Assembly (NCBI RefSeq): GCF_964275005.1
Contig: NC_092698.1
Coordinates: 32,870,162 to 32,934,161 of the forward strand
Source of the DNA: Diadema setosum
Lineage: Eukaryota > Echinodermata > Echinoidea > Diadematoida > Diadematidae
Direction: 5' to 3'
DNA length: 64,000 nt
Made by a program: the position numbers and the translations under genes. How positions within the stretch are numbered: position 1 is the stretch's first letter; every line of letters begins with the position of its first letter. Shown here piece by piece: positions 58,301-64,000 of the stretch. Below the pieces are notes generated by a model. The model saw only the letters and a program-made list of their open reading frames with translations. It was not told where the DNA came from and did no database searches.

Positions 58301-59849
58301 TTTAGCATGAAATCTTTATATTGTAGAAAAAATACATTTTACAATATAAGGATATTGAATGGTTAATATCGACTAAAAAAAGAGAGATGAGATGCAGAGC
58401 AGCAATAATAAAAGTACGTTGTACTTATATTACCACAAAAAGCTCTCCACTGTTTAAATGACAAGTTCACCTTCAAACAGTGTGTGGATTGAGTTAATGC
58501 AGCAATATTAATAGAACCCATCGGTGAAATTTTGACGCAAATTGGACAATCCATTTAAAAGCTAGGAATACTTAAAGTTCTTGCACAGTCCATGCTGGAT
58601 GAGAAGACTACTACAGTTTATGATGTCACATGCTTAGAATGATATAAGGAAGATATGAAGAGAATTCCACTAAATTTCATTTTTTTTTTCAAGTACACAT
58701 TCCCTCAACTTAATAGTGATGTATGTAAAGGGTTCTATTATTCCCCCTGCCTTCTGAAAAAGGCAAGTCAATTACAATTGTACTCTTTTATTACTTACAA
58801 TTCAAGAATACACAGAGTACACCAGGTAAAAATTCTTGTAATGTGCATTATGTACAATGTAATTCAGCTTTCTATATTAATTGACAGCTATGTGATCTGC
58901 AGCATGACTTTTAAAGGTTCTACTCAGCCCCCTCCTGCAAAATACTCATTCTGATCCTTCGGGGGTAGCATTATGTATTACCAACCTTCAGAGCCACCGT
59001 CCTGTGCAAAATGTCTCTCAGGTAGGCCACAGACTCAGCGTCATATCTCTGGGCGCCTTCGCAGCTCTCCGTGGGCGAGTCGCTGGGGTTTGTCGTGGCG
59101 AAGCATCGGTTGAGAATTGCCAGGTAGACAGTGGTGAGGGACAGCTTGCTCTTCCCTGTCAAAATCTTGATGTCTAGATAACACACATACAGACACACAA
59201 AACAATAACCAGAAAATAGAAAATGAAAACAAAACTATCTTGACAAGATAGCATTCCTGCTGAAGAACAATGCCAGCATCATGCTTTATTCTCAGTCATC
59301 AGCACTTCATATCTGCATATGTCATAAACATATCATATCACACTTTATTGATATCAGTCATTAGTTGCTTAAATAAGTTTCTGCTAACAAATCTTTCAAA
59401 TGTGCAGGCCTAACATACACTTGTATGTCACACATGTGCATTCATTGTTTGTGCATTCAAATACTTCTACAATATCTTGTCATCTGAGAAGGACATAAAC
59501 ACCCATTTCAGAATCTCACAATGTAAAAAAAAATAAAATAAAATAAAAACAATTTGTGACCCTATCAACTGGTAACAATTATCATCTTTATAGCTTTGGT
59601 ACTTTCCCGGAGTCATGTCTTCCCTAAAAATGTATGACATTGACAAGACTTCTAAGATTACATTGATCATGAAACCAGTATACGTACTAAATCTTCTATC
59701 AAAAGCAGAATAAAATAACAATTATGGCCAAGTGTAAGACTACTTATTGGGTGGTTCTCACCTGAGTTATTTTGGTGGAGGAAAGCAGCAAGCTTGGCAA
59801 CAGGGTCTTGTCCAGGATCAGCCTTTCCCGGCGATGCCATAGTGGCCAT
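26685..59849 (-). CDS. STK11IP: STK11IP (LIP1), LKB1-interacting LRR scaffold, complete
   Basis: Cytoplasmic scaffold that binds the tumour-suppressor kinase LKB1/STK11 and has been linked to SMAD4 and lysosomal V-ATPase control. Exons 5' to 3': 59762-59849, 58986-59173, 57942-58109, 54831-54938, 51152-51223, 49114-49347, 48559-48648, 47403-47444, 46208-46454, 45256-45753, 43637-43787, 43036-43177, 41988-42171, 41422-41587, 40610-40912, 39869-39991, 35491-36406, 34644-34741, 30977-31155, 30348-30536, 29273-29439, 28470-28520, 27386-27529, 26685-26696. All phases agree; the joined protein is about 1519 residues (human about 1100). LRRs span about 160-290; RNASISEQSD near 390; a PH-like region follows 580; a zinc-ribbon-like C703/C706 and C748/C751; a long disordered insert at about 780-1200; then HHRLKLFLSMSVF and the C-terminal PH-like half ending in IKEPWKEMFG. 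A TAA stop lies 15 bases before the ATG in frame, fixing the start. The last junction has an alternative (see exon 23). Confidence 0.95.
27386..27529 (-). CDS. STK11IP: STK11IP coding exon 23
   Basis: Acceptor TGTGTAG; 48 codons to donor CAG|GTTAGA. It encodes SPESLDQLLAVIKEPWKEMF, matching EQLTALLAWIREPWEELF in human. If the donor is skipped, translation runs on for VRFYLS and stops at 27365, an alternative C-terminus. Confidence 0.92.
28286..28374 (+). mobile_element. LINE/SINE 3' tail with (TAT)n
   Basis: GTACAGCGCATAGAGAAG, then ATGCGCTTTATAAATGTAC and a (TAT)n run at 28337-28374. This GCGC...TATAAATG plus ATT-rich tail is the usual 3' end of CR1/L2-like LINEs and the SINEs that borrow it. 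It lies in the intron between STK11IP exons 22 and 23. Confidence 0.65.
28470..28520 (-). CDS. STK11IP: STK11IP coding exon 22
   Basis: Acceptor GTCTTATTAG, donor GAG|GTGAGA; 17 codons, ELYEDSTTDVTISFFSE, matching LLYRSAPEDLRLLFYDE in human. Confidence 0.9.
29273..29439 (-). CDS. STK11IP: STK11IP coding exon 21 (ends at a GC donor)
   Basis: Acceptor TGACCTAG; donor CTG|GCAAGT, a GC-type 5' splice site. The GT four bases downstream would put exon 22 out of frame. It encodes VKEVGVLVTATDVYLMEEN to GHRKICDISGL, matching LVSLLLTPSTLFLLDED and PLSSLSSV in human with no gap across the junction. Confidence 0.88.
29503..30058. mobile_element. Long foldback element in a STK11IP intron
   Basis: Left arm 29503-29749 and right arm 29819-30058 are inverted copies over about 240 bases (CAAGTTGTCT outermost on the left against AGACAACTTG on the right; CCCACAGATTCTTTACAAGA on the left against TCTTGTAAAGAATCTGTGGG on the right). 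The 69-base loop consists of degenerate TTGAATGTA repeats. It is non-coding and transcribed as part of intron 20. Confidence 0.88.
30348..30536 (-). CDS. STK11IP: STK11IP coding exon 20
   Basis: Acceptor CTCTCTCTCAAAG, donor AAG|GTTAGT. It encodes TWRKKFKGIVWENPQTL to YEVDPQISVYIIAQLKI; WRKKF aligns with AWRNCV in human. Confidence 0.87.
30977..31155 (-). CDS. STK11IP: STK11IP coding exon 19
   Basis: Acceptor TTGCCTTCAG, donor CCA|GTGAGT. It encodes PSDWLAKRSQHPVKDLARIH and LGLGSQSLQFEF, matching PASWLQLTLAVPLQDLSGIE and LGLAGQSLRLEW. Confidence 0.93.
31494..32015 (+). CDS. Orphan open frame, antisense in a STK11IP intron; function unknown
   Basis: 174 codons from ATG 31494 to TAG 32015; the frame is open from 31443, and a good acceptor (CTTTTTCAG at 31445-31453) precedes it, so it may be a terminal exon or a remnant of one. 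I do not recognise the protein. Two segments look like diverged repeats: an Ala/His-Ile-Val-Phe-Val-Lys strand followed by MNVPLKTVISFVV, and GIHLIKTKDF followed by SIVPVLVSTLW. The GD...(I/V)H.(V/I)K...VPL pattern is faintly like CABIT domains (THEMIS/GAREM), which is a guess. No signal peptide, membrane segment or transposase motif is seen. In an AT-rich intron such a long open frame is unlikely by chance. Confidence 0.35.
   Translation: MLNKTKGTLKKKEKNFQQSISSNVILNSFLDRPLKTATDIAQTQTPGGIERVKIACTAQHIVFVKVPHRKRTLADLCHGMNVPLKTVISFVVQYAYICNSCLGNSVFKRQLPYFITNERAYYTTQVEGDLLQTQDGEPKGIHLIKTKDFSDVQLVFAQKSIVPVLVSTLWQQV
32395..32420. repeat. (CA)n microsatellite
   Basis: A CA dinucleotide run; comparable short runs at 22267-22282, 33799-33811 (TG), 37089-37107 and 54430-54443. 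Confidence 0.85.
34644..34741 (-). CDS. STK11IP: STK11IP coding exon 18
   Basis: Acceptor TCTTCCTCCAG, donor AAG|GTTTGT. It encodes GNIWLINKKTNYDGLVVLST and ENLYFLKIVREER, matching GEFMCLVVVSDRRLYLLKV in human. Confidence 0.92.
35491..36406 (-). CDS. STK11IP: STK11IP coding exon 17 (largest exon)
   Basis: Acceptor TTTGCCATAG, donor GCT|GTGTAG; 916 bases. Most is disordered Ser/Asp-rich sequence; the end, CNVHHRLKLFLSMSVFGDDE and ELTCILRASL, matches SVDHRLRLFLDVEVFSDAQE and FQCCLKVPV in human. The donor was chosen because it alone keeps phase 0 before the in-frame TAG. Confidence 0.9.
38684..39637. mobile_element. GGCGG-ended element carrying DR1 motifs and a GGAC array
   Basis: Ends TATGCCTCCGCC and GCGGAGGCATA are inverted. 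The body repeats TTGACCTTTGACC (DR1 nuclear-receptor motif, reverse orientation) at several sites between about 39005 and 39470, interspersed with GATATGGAGAAA words, and closes with a (GGAC)n minisatellite at 39557-39593. No coding frame. It lies in STK11IP intron 16 and is structurally parallel to 56024-57124. Confidence 0.8.
39869..39991 (-). CDS. STK11IP: STK11IP coding exon 16
   Basis: The acceptor CCAATCCAG was chosen over a nearby TTGCCAG because only it keeps phase (AG|A, Arg); donor AAG|GTAGCG. It encodes LPDPTIKMDHSLHTP and YPPEKLKELLTTNTSG. Confidence 0.83.
40332..40424. mobile_element. Very short piggyBac-like MITE (93 bp)
   Basis: TTAACCCGTTGAGGACGA at the left and GTCCTCAACAGGTTAA at the right are inverted copies; TTAACCC ends are typical of piggyBac relatives. 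The interior has a GTATACGAGG word and no coding capacity. Confidence 0.75.
40610..40912 (-). CDS. STK11IP: STK11IP coding exon 15 (disordered insert)
   Basis: Acceptor GCCTCACAG, donor CAG|GTTTGT; 303 bases in phase 2 at both ends. Ser-rich low-complexity sequence with SLIQAFTDVFSLGSS; no counterpart I can align in human. Confidence 0.85.
41422..41587 (-). CDS. STK11IP: STK11IP coding exon 14 (second zinc knuckle)
   Basis: Acceptor TTTTCCCCAG, donor AAG|GTGTCC. It encodes VNEVATCPYCGSTLLVEL; C748 and C751 complete the CxxC pair (human CPNCGSDHVVLL). Confidence 0.92.
41988..42171 (-). CDS. STK11IP: STK11IP coding exon 13 (first zinc knuckle)
   Basis: Acceptor TCAATCCTAG, donor GTG|GTGAGT. 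It encodes TLIQVLEPVLAQNEAS and CLKCHREF; C703 and C706 are the first half of a zinc-ribbon-like site (human CLRCGHEF). Confidence 0.93.
42354..42558. mobile_element. TTTCGCG-type MITE
   Basis: Ends TACTGTAAA and TTTACAGTA, with interior TTTTTCGCGAA, AATTTTCGCGAAC and related words. Same style as 22351-22563, but the inner sequence differs, so it is a separate subfamily. Confidence 0.75.
43036..43177 (-). CDS. STK11IP: STK11IP coding exon 12 (PH-like)
   Basis: Acceptor AAATGTCAG, donor CAG|GTAAGA; 47 complete codons after one shared base. It encodes LPVVNLSFDYINRDRRKREY and IMDDLDGFQ, matching LSLRFSYICPDRQLRRYLVL in human. Confidence 0.92.
43637..43787 (-). CDS. STK11IP: STK11IP coding exon 11 (PH-like)
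   Basis: Acceptor CCTGTACAG, donor AGG|GTGAGA. It encodes DLCGPFLVRLVG, VQLFVTVKPSVIEEKN and VVQRLDTRSLKG, beta-strand-rich and parallel to ELCRPLLVCPLEG to LERLELQSLEAAE in human. Confidence 0.9.
44026..44269. mobile_element. TTTCGCG-type MITE, third subfamily
   Basis: Left end TACTGCATACACCGAATATT and right end AATATATGGCGTATACAGTA are imperfect inverted repeats; the interior has ATTTCGCGAG and CTCGCGAAAT. Confidence 0.75.
44574..45009. mobile_element. TTAAAGGCGC foldback MITE
   Basis: Left GGTTAAAGGCGCATAGTCC and right GGACCATGTGCCTTTAACC match over about 30 bases when inverted. The interior is CpG-richer than its surroundings. The TTAA bounds are shared with the other foldback families here. 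Confidence 0.82.
45256..45753 (-). CDS. STK11IP: STK11IP coding exon 10
   Basis: Acceptor TTTTTCAG, donor ATG|GTAAGG; 498 bases. It opens with FEVMRKMHGKDWLLALQNPY (compare FRERFGRNWLQYRSHLEP in human), then acidic disordered sequence leading to LLMRQDSELRVRIRDGD. Confidence 0.92.
46208..46454 (-). CDS. STK11IP: STK11IP coding exon 9
   Basis: Acceptor TTTCACACAG, donor GTG|GTAAGC. It encodes a charged linker with KKRKMRVKRSSLKVRNASIS, where RNASISEQSD matches RRASISEPSD in human, a basic Ser motif that could be a phosphorylation site. Confidence 0.93.
46751..47142. mobile_element. TTAAAGGGAC foldback MITE, nearly full-length palindrome
   Basis: Ends TTAAAGGGACCGTACAGT and ACTGTGCAGTCCCTTTAA; arms of about 195 bases meet at a tight centre, AAAAGGCGACAGGCCACGCC. 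Inner words such as TGAGATATCCAAAAA and TTTTTGGATATCTCA pair. It lies in STK11IP intron 8. Confidence 0.88.
47403..47444 (-). CDS. STK11IP: STK11IP coding exon 8 (14-codon small exon)
   Basis: Acceptor TTTTCCAG, donor CTG|GTAAGA; encodes TFIDEFLLSKAELL. Short but in phase on both sides and comparable to FLLDGKVLS in human. Confidence 0.85.
48005..48061. repeat. Three 19-bp tandem units
   Basis: GGGGTGCTACGGTATGGTG, GGGGTGCTACGGAATGATG and GGGGTTCTAGGGCATGGTG follow one another without gap, directly before the tRNA-like sequence at 48063, whose first bases GGGTGCCCTGG resemble the unit. Confidence 0.85.
48063..48136 (+). mobile_element. tRNA-like head of a SINE
   Basis: Box A-like TGGCCTAGCAGATG and box B-like GGATTCAAGCC are about 40 bases apart. 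The outer 7 bases GGTGCCC and GGACACC pair as an acceptor stem with one mismatch. The anticodon region folds poorly, and the box B has A for the invariant C of TTCGA, so this is a tRNA-derived retroposon or pseudogene and not a working tRNA. The downstream GGTATATAAATGAGTAC is typical of SINE bodies. Confidence 0.6.
48559..48648 (-). CDS. STK11IP: STK11IP coding exon 7 (LRR cap)
   Basis: Acceptor CCACTCCCCCAG, donor AGG|GTGAGT; 30 codons. It encodes MYFHGNPFTFEGKWRVVVAG, the LRR C-cap, matching LYLEGNPLWFHPEHRAATAQ in human. Confidence 0.92.
49114..49347 (-). CDS. STK11IP: STK11IP coding exon 6 (LRRs)
   Basis: Acceptor TGTGCACCAG, donor AAT|GTGAGT; 78 codons with three LRRs: ITQLNLSFNQLTRIPPMG, LHTLILRGNNIESLSGIEY and LRTLDLAKNAIFDTSEL. 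The longer open frame running past the donor is intronic. Confidence 0.95.
49871..50416. mobile_element. CCTC.GCCAAG-ended repeat, copy 1
   Basis: Begins ACCTCTGCCAAGGGTGGAGG and ends CTTGGCGGAGGTCTGCGCTC, partly inverted. It shares AACGGATTTGGATGAAACTT, GGTTGAGAATGACACAAG and TTTTGGCAGGTAGGGTCA with the copy at 55006-55498. The 157-codon open frame across it is chance. Confidence 0.85.
50686..50878. mobile_element. Tc1/mariner-type MITE
   Basis: Begins TACAGTGGACTCCCATTATA and ends GGGAGTGCACTGGATA, with GTTATAACG words in both orientations; family of 14576-14766. Confidence 0.75.
51152..51223 (-). CDS. STK11IP: STK11IP coding exon 5 (LRR)
   Basis: Acceptor TTTCTTGCAG, donor GAG|GTAAGG; 24 codons, a single leucine-rich repeat: LPALKALDLSHNNIRHTRDY. 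Confidence 0.93.
52976..53132. mobile_element. hAT-type MITE with target-site duplication
   Basis: Left end GGTGCTTCTCAACCTTTTT and right end CCAACAGTTGAGAAGTGGGG resemble the TTCTCAACC ends of hAT/Charlie elements. The flanks repeat TTTAGAAT (8 bp, or ATTTAGAAT with one extra base) at 52968-52975 and 53134-53141, the expected hAT target duplication length. Confidence 0.82.
54831..54938 (-). CDS. STK11IP: STK11IP coding exon 4 (LRR start)
   Basis: Acceptor CTTTTGCAG, donor TTG|GTGAGT; 36 codons. It encodes CGGDKAEEQDWPVLHTLNL and the first LRR NLSYNYIEALDESL. Confidence 0.93.
55006..55498. mobile_element. CCTCCGCC-ended repeat, copy 2
   Basis: Begins TTACCTCCGCCTAGGGAGGA and ends TTGGTGGAGGTCTGTGCTC. 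It matches copy 1 at 49871-50416 and adds a local tandem duplication of GGATTTGGATGAAACTTGCA with flanks (28-bp unit). Confidence 0.85.
56024..57124. mobile_element. GGCGGGGAC-ended element with a 157-bp DR1 tandem array
   Basis: Ends GTCCCCGCCG and CGGCGGGGAC are exact inverses. The body has about six tandem units of 155-158 bases (for example GAAGCCCTCACCTAGTGCC at about 56129, 56284, 56441, 56599 and 56756), each with the perfect DR1 motif AGGTCAAAGGTCA. It then has a CACACGGACGGACG minisatellite at about 56995-57070. Non-coding; in STK11IP intron 3. Confidence 0.88.
57942..58109 (-). CDS. STK11IP: STK11IP coding exon 3
   Basis: Acceptor CGCTTGTAG, donor CAG|GTATGT; 56 codons. It encodes FHALSVLEVKRVPIHLL and LKVLICSRCVHSLQ; LICSR is strongly conserved. 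Confidence 0.93.
58453..58775. mobile_element. Left half of a TTAAAGGACAAG foldback element
   Basis: TTAAATGACAAGTTCACC and following words (GGATGAGAAGACTACTACAG, TATGATGTCACATGC, CCCCCTGCCTTCTGAAA) match the left half and centre of 2053-2614; the right arm is absent. In STK11IP intron 2. Confidence 0.78.
58986..59173 (-). CDS. STK11IP: STK11IP coding exon 2
   Basis: Acceptor TTATCTAG; donor AAG|GTTGGT, a weak donor chosen because it keeps phase 0 with exon 3. It encodes DIKILTGKSKLSLTT to LRDILHRTVALK, matching DVVLSGCSTLSLLT to LQKTLSLKL in human. Confidence 0.85.
59762..59849 (-). CDS. STK11IP: STK11IP coding exon 1
   Basis: ATG at 59849, preceded in frame by TAA; donor CAG|GTGAGA. It encodes residues 1-29 ending KLAAFLHQNNS, comparable to the WKLAGLLRESG start of human STK11IP. 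A second in-frame ATG is three codons on. Confidence 0.88.
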
Positions 59850-61559
59850 GATATCCTCCTTTTAGCACAGAAATGTCATTTCTTTCTTCTTCTGTTTTTT
59901 CTTCCCCCGAGTATCTATGGTGATGTTGCAGTACCCGGTGAAGAATTAATGCTGGAGTCGTTTTCTTTTTTTATAGATAAAAAAAGGAGCATGAAATATA
60001 TAGCTCTAGTTAAAATGGAACCACTAAAACAAAAGAGCAACATTAATTACTCAGTAAGATTGTTCATCTCTACTAAACTGAGAGCTAGTCTTCTTTCTAT
60101 ACACTCACAAAGGTTTCTACACATAGCAGGCAGTTGAATTTTGGACGGCATTGTGGTGGAATAATGGGCGGCTTGTGTTACATGTAATGCAAGCGACCAA
60201 TAATTTGACCATAATGTCATCCAAAAATTTTGACTGCCGACTCCATGTACAACCTATGCTTTTGCACGCGACCAAATTTTGGCATGGGAGGTCGAACCAT
60301 GGTGCAGATTTTTAGTATCTAGCCTAGAGTAACTAGACCTCTACTTGTAATATTTTCATGGTCAGCAATTTGAAAAAGTCATGCCCACACAACAAGGCTG
60401 TGGCTCCAATTAACGAAAGTTTCAAACTGCAAATGTTTCTGGTTTTACAGATATTGTGTGTCTCAAGTACCAGTCACACTGACAGTAATTGTCGAAGACT
60501 TGTCTACTTTAGTATAGATGAGGTGTTATAGACAGTATCAATTCATTCAATGACAATGCACAGGCAGAACAATTGCAAAATACTGCATGATAGATTCAAA
60601 CATGATATGATCATTATTCTACAATTGCATCCACAACAATGAATACTCTGTAACTTTAACTTTACTGAGACTGAGACTGAACCCATTTGTATGAACCTGC
60701 AGGGTCATAGCCTTTTGATGTCTACTGTTGTGTAGCAGGATCGGTTTAGTTTTGATAGAGAGGTACGGTGTACACTGTACATTCAATGAAGTATCATGGC
60801 ACACAATAATGTACTTATGTATTTCCAAATGTATTTTATTCGCAAGGTTGTTCATGGCATGACCTCTCTCTTTGAGCTTCAGATTGCAAGTACTTTTTTT
60901 CGGGGGGGGGGGGGGAGGGGAATGATACACTCTTCATACATTGAATGATACACATTGGTTATACAGCTGTAACATACAACTGTGCGCTATGAATGGGTGA
61001 ATGAGGTGGAGTCTAGACAGTGCTTGATAGTAAATAAAGGTTTTCAATTGGGCAAAAATTTGGTTGTTACAGAAATTAAAGCAGGACTAGTTTTAGAAAG
61101 GAGGTAAATTTAGTATTCTTGGATTTTGATTCAACAACAATTCTTAGTAATCAATGGGGGAAGGGCAGGATGTCTGGGGTTGACTCAATCTGTTCGCATT
61201 AGATGGGAAGATGGAGCTACAACAAAATTCAACATTCTGTTATTTAGTTGGTAACCCCAGAGCACTCCTTCACACAATTATAGTGCTATGGGAGCTCTCT
61301 GAGTCAAAAGAGTGGTGTCTATGTACGATAAGAAAAGAAAGACAAATTTCAGCACATCTAAAAGTGTCCTACTTTACCAGCAAAGGCTTACTTTTAAACT
61401 ACCTATTGGTATACATACTTTCCATATCGAATTCATACCAGCTATGCACTTGTTCACTTTCAGATTAATTCCATGGTCTTAAAAGACATTTTTCTACAAG
61501 TTCACCTCCATACCTCCCGTTCATTCCTTTGTTTTTCAAAACAACCTTTGCGTGACACT
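59850..61559. other. STK11IP upstream region
   Basis: Contains the STK11IP 5' UTR and promoter, not delimitable by eye: no TATA box or CpG block near 59850-60000, only a pyrimidine-rich forward strand at 59865-59910. A G run lies at 60902-60914. No gene is supportable. Confidence 0.5.
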
Positions 61560-61861
61560 TTGCGCATTGGCTATATGAATATGCATAGAAGTCGCTATTC
61601 ACTACGCGCTGTGTAGTGGCGAGCGAAAGGGTTCAAGTGAAACGCACCCAGCAGAGAGGGATTGAGCGCCATCCAATGCCGCGCAGGAAGAGTGCCTGGT
61701 CAAAAGGATACACAGCTACCGGCTAGTGCACGCGCTTACGTTTCAAATCCCTCAGACGGAGCAGTTGTCGTTCTCATAGATTCCTCTTGACCGAATCATT
61801 TAAAGTCATAAGTTTGGACAGAAAGGGACTATTGCAGATTGGAGGAACCAAATATTCCCAG
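61560..61861 (+). promoter_or_regulatory. Possible promoter and non-coding first exon of a downstream plus-strand gene
   Basis: A locally CpG-enriched stretch (GCGCATTGG, CACTACGCGCTG, CACGCGCTTACG) runs into a consensus 5' splice site, CCCAG|GTACGT at 61857-61867. There is no long open frame, as expected of a 5' UTR exon. The partner exons would lie past the window. The 5' boundary given is nominal. Confidence 0.3.
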
Positions 61862-62619
61862 GTACGTGTTGCCAACAATTGGACTACATCTGTATGTATT
61901 CAAATTGAAACGATTTTTAGTACCATAGTTATGGGTAAACTCGGCTAGCGGGTAAACTCGGTCACTTGTATTAAGTTGTAATGAGGGCAATGGGGGCCGA
62001 GTTTACCATGTTTACCATATGTGACAACTTTAGTTACACAACACTACCACCAACACAGACAGCAATGACACATACAGATAGTTACACTTTATACATTTCT
62101 TATAAAAAAGGGTTTACTCACGTTAAGTGCATGCTTGTTACTGATACACTATTTACAGAAGGTTCATAAGTCTATAGAGAGCCCTCATGATAAGTCCATT
62201 GAACAAAAAATGGCACTTTCTAGCACAGTAGAACAGCGCAGGAGTCCCCCACCGTCGGGGTTAATCGTTGCAGAATTCAAAATGACGAGTTGACTACTCA
62301 GCAAATTATACGTGCGCGGCTCGAAGTGCAGCGATCTATTGCGTGCGTGCGCTCTTTGGTAGCAGCATGCACGGTCGACAGCGTAACCTTTAAAAGTGCA
62401 TTCAAGTCGAGCGAACTGCCGATTATCAGATGTACCGTTCGCACATGCCGCATATAATCATTATTTTCGGTAAGTTGTAAAATGTGCATTTCATTAATGA
62501 TAGCATAGATATGAAGTCCTCGTCCACAACAATACCACTAACTAAATAGACACTGCCACTGGCACTGCTGGTGCAGATGGACGTTAGTCGTTATGACACC
62601 TCAGACTCAGAGCAGAGAC

Positions 62620-62771
62620 GCTCTAACGTTAGCTCTAACGTTAAATTGCGACCAGCCCCAACGCTACAGCAACAGTAATTAAACTGTGTACTAGCCCGAC
62701 CAGATGCTGTTAATACGCTATGAGCAGGCCTACGTACGTACACAGTGACTGGCGTACGTACACAGCAACTG
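62620..62771. repeat. Short duplications: GCTCTAACGTTA x2 and CGTACGTACACAG x2
   Basis: GCTCTAACGTTA is repeated head to tail at 62618-62642, and CGTACGTACACAG recurs at about 62732 and 62754. Small local duplications with no further structure. Confidence 0.6.
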
Positions 62772-63418
62772 GGCTGTGCCTGTGTATAGTTAACTGTGTA
62801 CAAGCTCAAGGAGGAGCGCCCTGCCCCTGGGATTAATACTCTACTAGCTCGAGCCAGCAGTATAGAACACCTAATACTAGATGAAAATCCCTCTTTTAGT
62901 TTTATGATAGGCCCCTAACTTAACTAACCACCACTGGCATGACCATGATGGCTAAGTTAGAGACAAAGAGTTACTTTCACTTCAGAGACCATAAAATAAG
63001 GCACAGCCCTGCTAACAGACTGTCTAACTACTAAATTAAGTTATTAATTTACATTAAAAACTGTAACCACTAATGCACTATTCAGCTAAGCTAAGTGAGT
63101 AATTGATATGAACGTTAGTACTAACGTGTTAACCAAAGATAGTAGAGATATAAGATACGAAGGCGCGCGATAAAGATGGACACAAAATGGCTACCCTACA
63201 TGACGATACAAAAGAGAGCTAAGTACAAACTCAGTACACCTAGAAACATCATTCATTTCCAAAGGTAGTGGTATTCTTGTCATCTTAAAAAGATTTAAAA
63301 ATTATAGTCGTAGCTTTTTTTCGATTAAGGGGATTATTTTGAAGAACGAGATTTTAGAGTAATAAGGATTATTTCGTGGAGGTAAAAATTTGGCAACAAC
63401 ATGATCTCACAATCAAAA

Positions 63419-63555
63419 CGCTTGATAAACAACAACAACAACATCTTCAAAGACAGCGCGTCTCAGGCAAAGACACACATCACCTGAGACGCGCTGTCCC
63501 TGAAGCCGCTGCTGTAGTTTATCAAGCGTCAAGGCAGCGCGTCTCAGGTGATGTG
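63419..63555. repeat. Two overlapping, mutually exclusive hairpins
   Basis: Hairpin 1 pairs 63419-63466 with 63483-63529 (ends ACGCTTGATAAAC and GTTTATCAAGCGT, inner GACAGCGCGTCTCAGG and CCTGAGACGCGCTGTC, 16-base loop). Hairpin 2 pairs 63476-63496 with 63535-63555, a perfect 21-base match (CACATCACCTGAGACGCGCT and AGCGCGTCTCAGGTGATGTG are its outer 20 bases). The middle segment is shared, so only one can form at a time. Confidence 0.88.
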
Positions 63556-64000
63556 CGTATACGCTTGAAGACCGCGCGCTGTCCATTTGTTTTGTACAGC
63601 CAGGATTAGCGCGCACTTTCGTGTCTTATTTATTAAGCGTCTTTGGTGTTAACCGTTAACAGTTAGTGGTTTAATAGACTACACTACAGCCAGCTCTATA
63701 GTCATGATAGTGATAGTATTAGATTCTATAATATAAATTTCACTAAACGTTAGGACTTAGAGAATGTGTTGTGTGAAATCTACCGGTATGTCACACGTGA
63801 TCTAACAACAGCAATCCACGCCACACGGTACATACAGTTACAAGTTAGAGATCCAATCTCCACTCAGTCTGTTCATCAAACTCGTGTGCAGCTGGGCTAC
63901 AGTAATATTCAACGTCAATGGAGAAAAGTAGTCAATGACATTGATGACACCACGGCCACACACTGGTTAGGTAGGCGTGTACCGTATTACGGCGGATCTG

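Larger units (their letters stand above)
61862..64000. other. Terminal region without a supportable gene
   Basis: Besides the hairpin cluster and short duplications I see no coding frame with recognisable content. If the 61.86-kb donor is real this is intron sequence of the next gene. Confidence 0.4.

Overview
The window is nuclear DNA of an invertebrate animal. It is AT-rich, has GT-AG introns of hundreds to thousands of bases, and is full of short inverted-repeat (foldback) transposons and microsatellites. The gene content (ZNF830, MOCOS, STK11IP) and the repeat style point to a marine deuterostome, most likely an echinoderm. The species call is inference. There is no bacterial, organellar or viral gene cluster.

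Layout. From 1 to 6230 on the plus strand are the last five coding exons of ZNF830, a spliceosome-linked C2H2 zinc finger protein; its zinc finger lies before the window. From 6231 to 9981 is the convergent gap holding the 3' ends of ZNF830 and MOCOS, filled with mobile-element debris. From 9982 to 20643 on the minus strand is a complete 13-exon MOCOS gene (molybdenum cofactor sulfurase, 957 residues as assembled here). From 20644 to 26684 is non-coding DNA: the MOCOS promoter, AT microsatellites and the STK11IP 3' flank. From 26685 to 59849 on the minus strand is a complete STK11IP gene of 23 or 24 coding exons (about 1519 residues), an LRR and PH-like scaffold that binds LKB1/STK11. From 59850 to 64000 is the STK11IP upstream region, with a possible plus-strand 5' exon near 61.6-61.9 kb and an unusual hairpin cluster near 63.5 kb.

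All splice junctions were read by hand. Reading phase is conserved through every intron and the proteins align along their length with what I know of the human proteins, so both complete models are well supported. The three genes are not an operon or a pathway.

The most interesting signals are not genes: a perfect three-copy 62-bp tandem repeat that ends exactly at a ZNF830 3' splice site; a non-canonical GC-AG intron in STK11IP; two transposons with GGCGG-type ends whose bodies are arrays of the nuclear-receptor DR1 motif AGGTCAAAGGTCA; a 556-bp near-perfect foldback inside a STK11IP intron; a pair of mutually exclusive hairpins at 63.42-63.56 kb; and an unexplained open frame antisense in a STK11IP intron. 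I saw no clear new defence or catalytic system.
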